A program made the position numbers and the translations under genes. The notes beneath the pieces were generated by a model. It saw only the letters and a list, made by a program, of their open reading frames with translations, had not been told where the DNA came from and made no database searches. Below, piece after piece: positions 1 through 4,853 of a stretch of 6,107 nt of DNA. Origin of the DNA: Candidatus Omnitrophota bacterium (GTDB taxonomy: Bacteria > Omnitrophota > Gorgyraeia > Aquiviventales > Aquiviventaceae); the NCBI GenBank assembly GCA_016180605.1, contig JACPAW010000026.1:1-6107 (forward strand). Direction: 5' to 3'. Position 1 is the stretch's first letter; each line of letters opens with the position of its first letter.

Positions 1-145
1 AGACGCGTGCTGGGCCAACCCCGACGAACCTTGCTAAATCCTCCACGCAACTATCGGTCTTGATGAGTGCTTGGATAATCTTAAGACGCGTGGGCTGACC
101 GATGATGTGGAACATGCGCGCGCATTCACGCGTGGTGCGTTTCAT
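1..145 (-). CDS. ArsR/SmtB-family HTH transcriptional repressor, N-terminal part (cut by window edge)
   Basis: The first 48 codons are visible, starting at the ATG at 143-145; the rest lies beyond base 1. The segment MFHIIGQPTRLKIIQAL is the typical ArsR-family opening helix pair (usual pattern F+ALsdpTRlrIL..L). The next stretch, TDSCVEDLA, sits where SmtB/ArsR proteins carry ELCVxDLA, the alpha-3 metal site. The first Cys of that site (residue 33) is kept, while the second position of the ArsR CVC motif is Glu. Members of this family are homodimeric winged-helix repressors that leave DNA when they bind a metal or metalloid; some sense other signals. The gene follows the 71-aa gene by 23 bp on the same strand and is probably co-transcribed with it. 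No good Shine-Dalgarno is seen upstream. The family call is firm; the ligand is unknown because the C-terminal alpha-5 site is not in view. Confidence 0.85.
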   Translation of the reverse strand, partial: MKRTTRECARMFHIIGQPTRLKIIQALIKTDSCVEDLARFVGVGPARV

Positions 146-168
146 GATAGCACAAAAATAATCTTAAG

Positions 169-384
169 TTAAGGAGGCGGCGGCAGCTTTTGCCCTAACG
201 ATTGAACCAGAACAAATCGCAGCGTTTCTTCATCGAGTCCGCGATACCACGCTACCTCTTCAAGCGAAAAATCACCATCCTTTTGCGGATCGATGTGGAA
301 AAAATCGAAAATGGCACGCGAATCCGGATGGACTCGGAGAAGATGGTTGACCGTCGTTTGTTTCTCAATGGCTGGAGGTTCCAT
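169..384 (-). CDS. small DUF1858/ScdA-N (RIC N-terminal)-like domain protein, 71 aa
   Basis: The whole protein is a single short helical domain: TTVNHLLRVHPDSRAIFDFFHID at about residues 10-32, then DFSLEEVAWYRGLDEETLRFVLVQSL at about 38-63, then a GQKLPPPP tail. This follows the layout of DUF1858 and of the ScdA/RIC N-terminal domain (tv.ell..yP....vf..fgiD, then sLeeaa...gld.e.lL..L). The Cys residues normally found after the 'giD' are absent here (HIDPQKDGD), so any metal or Fe-S role tied to them is unlikely. The ATG at 382-384 lies inside the last codons of the crp-like gene, a 20-bp overlap in another frame, which suggests translational coupling. No strong Shine-Dalgarno is visible. The domain assignment comes from pattern memory, not a search. 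The function is unknown; in other genomes such domains occur with nitrosative-stress and hybrid-cluster proteins, which makes a link to a Crp/Fnr regulator reasonable but unproven. Confidence 0.75.
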   Translation of the reverse strand: MEPPAIEKQTTVNHLLRVHPDSRAIFDFFHIDPQKDGDFSLEEVAWYRGLDEETLRFVLVQSLGQKLPPPP

Positions 385-1036
385 TCGTCAGCGCTTTGAG
401 CTTATCGGCTTGGAGAATGACCATGCGGCCCCGCGAAGTGGAAAGGTACCCGCGCTTCTTCAGCCACGATACGATGCGAATGGAAGTTTCAATTCGAGTG
501 CCTGCCATACAGGCAAGCTCCTGATGAATAATAGGAAGGGTATTGCCAAAAGTGGAACGCAGCCGAAGAAGCGTGTAAGCAACCCTTTGGCGCACGGGGG
601 CCTGGGCTAGGCTGATGAATTCTGCCATGTGGCGAATCCGCTGGCAGCAGATGGAGAGCACTTCTTTGGCGAAGGCGGGGTTATCATCCAGTATTTCCGA
701 GAAAATGGAAGCGGGTATGGAAACCAACTGGGTGTCCGTCGCGGCTACTGCTGTGGCCGAATAAGTGCCGTGATCGAATGCAGATACGCCACAAAGCGTC
801 TCATCCGGAGTCATGGCGAAAATTGTCACGGGGTTGCCTTGCGGACTTTTCCGAGTGAGATAAACCCAGCCCTCCTGAACCACCCATACGCGTTCTGCAG
901 GTTTTCTCTCTTCAAAAATGATCTCGCCCCGTTGATAGCAATGCGATTGGCAGCTATCGGCAATGCGCTTCCCTGCTTTTTCCGAAAGAGTCAGAAAGAG
1001 AGGGTTGCGAAGCAGGAAATTCCTCGCTGTGTGCAT
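365..1036 (-). CDS. Crp/Fnr-family transcriptional regulator (223 aa)
   Basis: Length and layout are standard for the family: a cyclic-nucleotide-binding-like beta roll at about residues 12-115 (RGEIIFEE, WVVQEGWVYL), a dimer helix at about 117-150, and a winged helix-turn-helix at about 167-208 (LPIIHQELACMAG, then WLKKRGYL and the wing SRGRMVIL). In the recognition helix RIETSIRIV the family Glu (183) and Arg (187) are kept; the residue before Glu is Ile, as in FNR-type proteins (Val), not Arg as in CRP. The Ser next to that Arg in FNR is Ile here. The Arg-Ser pair that holds cAMP phosphate in CRP is missing (HGTYSATAV), so cAMP is unlikely to be the ligand. The FNR cysteine cluster is absent, although C29/C33 and C130/C131 are present. 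The ATG at 1034-1036 is the natural start. The gene is divergent from pckG across 219 bp that hold two palindromes, and heads a leftward operon with the 71-aa gene and the arsR-like gene. The signal sensed is unknown. Confidence 0.93.
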   Translation of the reverse strand: MHTARNFLLRNPLFLTLSEKAGKRIADSCQSHCYQRGEIIFEERKPAERVWVVQEGWVYLTRKSPQGNPVTIFAMTPDETLCGVSAFDHGTYSATAVAATDTQLVSIPASIFSEILDDNPAFAKEVLSICCQRIRHMAEFISLAQAPVRQRVAYTLLRLRSTFGNTLPIIHQELACMAGTRIETSIRIVSWLKKRGYLSTSRGRMVILQADKLKALTNGTSSH

Positions 1037-1099
1037 GATGTATTTTCTGTGGCCTGCGGGCAGAGTGGCACACCCTGAAACCGAAGTCTATGACCCAAG

Positions 1100-1113
1100 T
1101 CAGATTAGTCTGA
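1100..1113. promoter_or_regulatory. 14-bp inverted repeat upstream of the crp-like gene, candidate operator
   Basis: The sequence TCAGATTAGTCTGA has arms TCAGA and TCTGA that are exact reverse complements around a 4-base centre, so 6 of 7 base pairs match. It lies 64 bp before the start of the crp-like gene. A weak sigma70-like pair on the minus strand overlaps it: TTCAGA (1109-1114) and TAGACT (1085-1090) with an 18-bp spacer, each 4 of 6 to consensus. The 5-N4-5 spacing equals that of FNR-type boxes, but the arms differ from TTGAT/ATCAA. Autoregulation is an inference. Confidence 0.4.
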
Positions 1114-1160
1114 ATGCTACCCTACCCGCCAAATGAGAGCGGCTTCCGCTATGCTTCTGC

Positions 1161-1189
1161 TTGGCGCGCAAGCGCAGTCCTGATAGACT
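1161..1189 (+). promoter_or_regulatory. weak sigma70-like promoter candidate for pckG
   Basis: TTGGCG at 1161-1166 and TAGACT at 1184-1189 are separated by 17 bp; each hexamer matches 4 of 6 consensus bases. A transcript from here would begin near 1196, about 60 bp before the pckG start, and would place the palindrome at 1215-1230 just downstream of the start point, a position suited to repression. The match is weak and could be chance. Confidence 0.2.
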
Positions 1190-1214
1190 GGCGGGGAATA
1201 TCCGGATGCGTCAT

Positions 1215-1230
1215 TATGATGCGTATCATA
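1215..1230. promoter_or_regulatory. FNR-box-like palindrome upstream of pckG
   Basis: TATGATGCGTATCATA has perfect 6-bp arms (TATGAT/ATCATA) around GCGT. Its core TGAT-N4-ATCA is the core of the FNR consensus TTGAT-N4-ATCAA, with A and T in place of the outermost T and A. It ends 25 bp before the pckG start, and a Crp/Fnr-family gene is transcribed divergently next to it. That protein keeps the recognition-helix Glu and Arg that contact such half-sites in family members. The centre at 1222.5 is too close to the pckG start codon for ordinary class II activation at -41.5, so repression of pckG, or action on the divergent gene, fits better. Half of the palindrome (TATGAT) also resembles a -10 box. 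Confidence 0.5.
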
Positions 1231-1255
1231 CACACACAAAGGGTGCTGCGATTAC

Positions 1256-2998
1256 GTGCGTCGCTGGGTCGAAGAGAATGCCGCTTTATGCCAGCCCCAA
1301 GCCGTGCATTGGTGCGATGGAACTGAGGCCGAATTCCAGACTCTGACCCAGCGCGCCATTGCAGAAGGCGTATTGATCGGGTTGAATCAAAAAGAGCTGC
1401 CTGGCTGCTTTCTGCACCGCAGCCAAGCGAATGACACCGCCCGAACAGAGCATTGCACCTACATCTGCACCTCCACCCAGGAAATGGCCGGTCCTACGAA
1501 CAACTGGATGGACCCGGAAAAAGCGTATTCCCTTCTGCGCACCCACTTTTCCGCAAGCATGCGCCAGCGCACGATGTACGTCGTTCCCTTTCTCATGGGA
1601 CACCCGGGTTCGCCTCTAGCTAAAGTGGGAGTGGAGCTGACCGACTCGCTCTACGTGGTGTTGAACATGCGGATCATGACGCGCATGGGCCACGTGGCTC
1701 TTCAGGAACTCCGGGGGCGCAATACCTTTACTCGATGCCTGCACAGCGTAGGAAACTACGATCCTCAGCATCGCTACATCTGCCATTTTCCCCAAGACAA
1801 CACCATTTGGAGCTATGGTTCCGGTTATGGAGGCAATGCGCTTCTTGGAAAGAAATGCCTGGCCTTGCGGATTGGAAGCTTCCTGGGCCAGCAGGAGGGG
1901 TGGCTCGCCGAGCATATGCTGATTATGGCCATCACCGATCCAAAAGGAGCGATTACTTATTTAACCGGCGCTTTTCCGAGCGCTTGCGGCAAAACCAATT
2001 TGGCCATGCTGGAACCGCCGGCTCAGTTTAAGAAAGCAGGCTGGAAAGTGACGACACTTGGAGATGATATTGCCTGGATGTACGTCGATAAGGAACGTCG
2101 CCTGCGAGCCCTGAATCCGGAATCGGGTTATTTCGGCGTGGTCCCTGGTACCAACCGAAAAACCAATCCGAATGCGATGGAAATCCTATCCCACGATTCG
2201 ATTTTCACGAATGTCGCCCTTTTGCCGGATGGCCAGGTATGGTGGGAAGGAAAAGACGGCATCCCACCTGCAGCGTGTTTGGATTGGATGGGTAAGCCCT
2301 GGACGCCGCAGAGCAACCGAAAGGCAGCTCATCCCAACAGCCGCTTTACCGCCCCTCTAACCCACAACCCAGCGCTGAATGAACGCTGGAATGATCCTGC
2401 GGGAGTTGCTGTTTCGGCCATCATTCTTGGAGGACGACGCAGCCAAACGGTGCCGCTTATCGTCGAAGCCTTTGATTGGAGGCATGGCGTCTACCTGGGA
2501 GCTACCCTTGGCTCTGAAACCACCGCCGCCGCAGCAGGACAAGTCGGGCTTGTGCGCCGCGATCCGATGGCCATGCTTCCCTTCTGTGGTTACCACATGG
2601 GCCGCTACTTTGCCCACTGGCTCAACATATCCGATCGCATGCATCCTGAGCCGCGCATCTTTTTCGTCAACTGGTTCCGCAGGGACGAAAACGGCAAATT
2701 TCTTTGGCCTGGTTTCGGTGAAAACTTACGCATTCTGGAATGGATTCTCAAACGCTGCAAGAAAGCGGTTCAGGCGCGCCGGACGCCGTTGGGATGGATG
2801 CCGTATCCTGAGGATATCGATCTGCAAGGCTTGGAAATGAACCGCGCCGAATTGGAAAAAGCCTTATCCATCAACAAAGAAGAATGGATCGAAGAAGCCC
2901 TTGCCCAAGGAGAATTCTTGAATCAAATGGGTAATGAGCTGCCCGCGGAACTCAAGCAGCAGCACGAAGAACTTCTGCACCGGCTCCATTCCCCGTAA
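1256..2998 (+). CDS. pckG: phosphoenolpyruvate carboxykinase (GTP), PckG
   Basis: This cytosolic enzyme converts oxaloacetate + GTP to PEP + CO2 + GDP, the entry step of gluconeogenesis, or fixes CO2 in reverse. Motifs appear in the GTP-family order: RRWVEENAALCQP...HWCDG at the N terminus, AGPTNNW (78-84), RTMYVVPFLMG (105-115), NMRIMTRMG (137-145), SGYGGNALLGKKC (189-201, with the metal-ligand Lys), LAEHML (His220), the kinase-1 loop FPSACGKTN (240-248, with the mobile-loop Cys244), GDDIAWM (269-275, metal Asp), GGRRSQTVPLIVEA (392-405) and the guanine pocket NWFRRDENGKFLWPGFGEN (472-490). The substrate Arg (R63, TARTE) is kept. Local oddities are SMRQRTMYV and FLMGHPGSP where most members have CM+GRTMYV and FSMGPLGSP. 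At 580 aa it is shorter than the usual 590-620, and the shortfall is N-terminal. GTG 1256 is the only start after the in-frame stop at 1217-1219. The ribosome site is poor (AAAGGG, 12 nt away), so an upstream start lost through a frameshift is possible. Confidence 0.97.
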   Translation: MRRWVEENAALCQPQAVHWCDGTEAEFQTLTQRAIAEGVLIGLNQKELPGCFLHRSQANDTARTEHCTYICTSTQEMAGPTNNWMDPEKAYSLLRTHFSASMRQRTMYVVPFLMGHPGSPLAKVGVELTDSLYVVLNMRIMTRMGHVALQELRGRNTFTRCLHSVGNYDPQHRYICHFPQDNTIWSYGSGYGGNALLGKKCLALRIGSFLGQQEGWLAEHMLIMAITDPKGAITYLTGAFPSACGKTNLAMLEPPAQFKKAGWKVTTLGDDIAWMYVDKERRLRALNPESGYFGVVPGTNRKTNPNAMEILSHDSIFTNVALLPDGQVWWEGKDGIPPAACLDWMGKPWTPQSNRKAAHPNSRFTAPLTHNPALNERWNDPAGVAVSAIILGGRRSQTVPLIVEAFDWRHGVYLGATLGSETTAAAAGQVGLVRRDPMAMLPFCGYHMGRYFAHWLNISDRMHPEPRIFFVNWFRRDENGKFLWPGFGENLRILEWILKRCKKAVQARRTPLGWMPYPEDIDLQGLEMNRAELEKALSINKEEWIEEALAQGEFLNQMGNELPAELKQQHEELLHRLHSP

Positions 2999-3009
2999 TT
3001 CAATTCGGC

Positions 3010-3104
3010 AATTCCGGGGACACATACTTAATTCGCTTTAAAAACTAAGTACGTGTTCCCAGATTTTCAGATTTATACTGAATTAAGTATGTGTCCCCGG
3101 AATT
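3010..3104 (+). repeat. MITE/REP-like 95-bp inverted-repeat element, copy 1
   Basis: The ends, 3010-3033 and 3081-3104, are perfect 24-bp inverted repeats beginning AATTCCGGGGACA. The middle 47 bp contain a degenerate inner copy of the right end at 3045-3060 (CTAAGTACGTGTTCCC, 13 of 16). The same 95-bp unit returns in reverse at 4759-4853 with 5 differences. There is no coding capacity, so any movement would need a transposase supplied elsewhere; I recall similar AATTCCGGGGACA palindromes near REP-associated (RAYT) or other small transposases, but cannot check this here. No target-site duplication is clear. Seven-base arms TCAATTC (3000-3006) and GAATTGA (3106-3112) extend the foldback of this copy only. 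It fills most of the gap between pckG and the carrier gene, so the carrier's promoter must lie in it or further upstream. Confidence 0.9.
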
Positions 3105-3110
3105 AGAATT

Positions 3111-3117
3111 GAGAAGG
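3111..3117 (+). promoter_or_regulatory. ribosome binding site that favours the second ATG of the carrier gene
   Basis: GAGAAGG is one base from the ATG at 3119 but seven bases from the in-frame ATG at 3125. The second spacing is normal for translation initiation, so 3125 is preferred; the alternative adds only Met-Arg. Confidence 0.5.
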
Positions 3118-3124
3118 CATGAGA

Positions 3125-4753
3125 ATGGAAATCCTGCTTGTTCTGAGCTTGGTGATCGCAGCCGGCGTGTCATTCGGCAAGCTGCGCTTTTTTGGGATGA
3201 GCTTGGGCGTTGCCAGTGTCCTTTTCTTCGGGTTGCTGGTAGGACACTTCAACATTCCGTTGAACCGCGATATTCTTGTTTTCACGCGAGACCTCGGATT
3301 GGTCCTGTTCGTTTACACAATCGGAATCCAGGTAGGACCTGGCTTCTTCGCCTCTTTCCGAAAAGAAGGGTTACGCCTGAACCTAGCGGCAATCACCATT
3401 GTCCTGCTGGGTGTTCTGGTCACCCTGGGTCTTTACCAATTCTTTCATCTTCCTGCCCCTATCGCCGTAGGACTCTTAAGCGGAGCCGTGACCAATACGC
3501 CTAGCATGGCCGCGGCACAACAAGCCTGGATGAACCGATTGGATGCTGGATCCCAGGCCATTGAGGCAGTAGGATTCGGTTATGCGATTGCGTATCCGTT
3601 TGGGGTCTTGGGAACCATTGTGGTCATGGTGGTGTTGCGGCGCCTTTTTCGCATTCCCCTTTCCTCTGATGCACAGCAGTATCAGGCGGTCCAAAAACAA
3701 GCGACACGAGCTCCCAATACTCTGAACGTAGAGGTAGAAAATCCGCAGCTGGCAGGACAGCCGCTTTCCATTCTTTCCTCATTGATTCAACCCACGGTGA
3801 TTGTCTCGCGCCTTCTGCGTAATGAGCAAGTGTCCATTCCACGCTCCGATACGAAACTGCAAATGGGAGATGTCCTGCATGCAGTTGGGGCACAACAAGC
3901 CCTTGAGAAATTGCGGCTTGCCGTTGGAGATCCTACTCCCATTGACCCGCGCACCGTTTCAAGCAACCTGACCAACCGCTATGTCCTGGTCACGCAAGCA
4001 GAAGTTCTGGGCCGTTCCTTGGGAGAACTGCAATTTGAAAACCGATATGGTGTGGCCATCACCCGCATCGCGCGAGCGGGTACGGAATTCGTCCCGAACG
4101 CAGCCGTGCGTCTTCAGTTTGGCGATCGGCTCACGGTTGTAGGAGAGGATGCATCCATCAAAAAGGTTGCCATTAATCTCGGGGATTCCCCCAAGGCATT
4201 GGACGCGCCTAATATTTTGCCGATCTTTTTAGGCATCGCCTTGGGAGTACTACTGGGGAATTTGCCGATTACCCTGCCCGGAACCTCTAGCCCTTTGCGC
4301 TTGGGATTAGCAGGCGGCCCCTTAATGATCGCGATGCTTCTAAGCCGTATCGGCCGTATCGGCTCCGTCATCTGGTATTTGCCGCAAAGCGCGAATTTAT
4401 TTTTGCGGGAAATGGGAATTGCTCTCTTTTTGTCCTGCGTGGGACTCTCTGCCGGAGACCGATTGCTTCCCATGCTGACCCGCGTGGATGGTTGGATACT
4501 AGTAGGGTGCGGAGCATTGATTACCGTTTTGCCGCTGCTGGTCGTTGGCTTCGTTGCCCGGCACTTTTTTAAAATGAACTATGGCGTTCTTTGTGGATTG
4601 CTTTCCGGCAGCATGACGGATCCGCCTGCACTGGCCTTTGCCAGCAGTATCCACCCCACACAAGCTCCGATCATCACGTATACCGCTGTTTATCCACTGG
4701 CTCTATGTCTGCGCGTCGTATTCGCCCAGCTTTTAGCAATCATGTTGCGATAA
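3125..4753 (+). CDS. AspT/YidE/YbjL-family transporter with two RCK_C (TrkA-C) domains (542 aa)
   Basis: This is an inner-membrane carrier of the aspartate:alanine exchanger (AAEx) type. Two homologous membrane halves flank a soluble centre. The first half (about residues 1-175) contains LVLFVYTIGIQVGPGFF and the repeat motif SGAVTNTPSMAAA (119-131). The second half (about 363-542) contains the matching LFLSCVGLSAGD and SGSMTDPPALAFA (494-506). Between them lie two RCK_C/TrkA-C-like domains at about 196-266 (VEVENPQLAGQPLS...MGDVLHAVG) and 279-352 (VLVTQAEVLGRSLGELQ...FGDRLTVVGE). Length (530-570 is usual) and order are normal and the gene looks intact. Family members exchange aspartate/alanine or other small acids; the substrate here is unknown. 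The gene stands alone between two inverted 95-bp elements: copy 1 ends 20 bp before the start and copy 2 begins 5 bp after the stop. Co-transcription with pckG is possible. ATG 3119 is an alternative start. Confidence 0.92.
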   Translation: MEILLVLSLVIAAGVSFGKLRFFGMSLGVASVLFFGLLVGHFNIPLNRDILVFTRDLGLVLFVYTIGIQVGPGFFASFRKEGLRLNLAAITIVLLGVLVTLGLYQFFHLPAPIAVGLLSGAVTNTPSMAAAQQAWMNRLDAGSQAIEAVGFGYAIAYPFGVLGTIVVMVVLRRLFRIPLSSDAQQYQAVQKQATRAPNTLNVEVENPQLAGQPLSILSSLIQPTVIVSRLLRNEQVSIPRSDTKLQMGDVLHAVGAQQALEKLRLAVGDPTPIDPRTVSSNLTNRYVLVTQAEVLGRSLGELQFENRYGVAITRIARAGTEFVPNAAVRLQFGDRLTVVGEDASIKKVAINLGDSPKALDAPNILPIFLGIALGVLLGNLPITLPGTSSPLRLGLAGGPLMIAMLLSRIGRIGSVIWYLPQSANLFLREMGIALFLSCVGLSAGDRLLPMLTRVDGWILVGCGALITVLPLLVVGFVARHFFKMNYGVLCGLLSGSMTDPPALAFASSIHPTQAPIITYTAVYPLALCLRVVFAQLLAIMLR

Positions 4754-4758
4754 AACAC

Positions 4759-4853
4759 AATTCCGGGGACATGTACTTAATTCAGCATCAATCTGAAAAT
4801 CTGGGAACACGTACTTAGTTTTTAAAGCGAATTAAGTACGTGTCCCCGGAATT
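4759..4853 (-). repeat. MITE/REP-like 95-bp inverted-repeat element, copy 2 (reverse orientation)
   Basis: This is the reverse complement of copy 1 with about 5 substitutions in 95 bp and no indels. The terminal repeats 4759-4782 and 4830-4853 match at 23 of 24 positions. The degenerate inner repeat is at 4803-4818. The unit starts 5 bp after the carrier stop codon, and its right end lies inside the permease gene, giving that gene its last six codons and TAA. It therefore sits exactly between convergent genes. A long hairpin in both transcripts could affect termination or RNA stability, but no U-run follows either arm, so it is not a standard intrinsic terminator. Confidence 0.9.

Noticed and set aside
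171..202. AAGGAGG on the plus strand with an open frame from 202
   Set aside because: The spacing of about 24 nt is too long, the start is TTG, and the frame is antisense to the 71-aa gene and the crp-like gene. The purines are the complement of the CCGCCTCCT end of the 71-aa gene.
629..1078. Open frame of 149 codons on the plus strand opposite the crp-like gene
   Set aside because: It is antisense to a clear Crp/Fnr gene, has no recognisable domain, and its protein composition is typical of a shadow frame.
2379..2840. Open frame of 153 codons on the plus strand inside pckG
   Set aside because: It is fully inside the conserved C-terminal half of PEP carboxykinase in another frame and shows no domain.
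3091..3504. Open frame of 137 codons on the plus strand starting inside repeat copy 1
   Set aside because: It overlaps the carrier gene's first 380 bases in another frame, and the carrier frame carries the family motifs.
4759..4853. Bidirectional intrinsic terminator between the convergent genes
   Set aside because: The hairpin is long, but neither arm is followed by a run of T, and the same unit occurs between co-oriented genes, so it is better described as a repeat element.
3010..4853. Complete composite transposon or insertion sequence
   Set aside because: There is no transposase gene in the interval and no clear target-site duplication, so only non-autonomous elements can be claimed.
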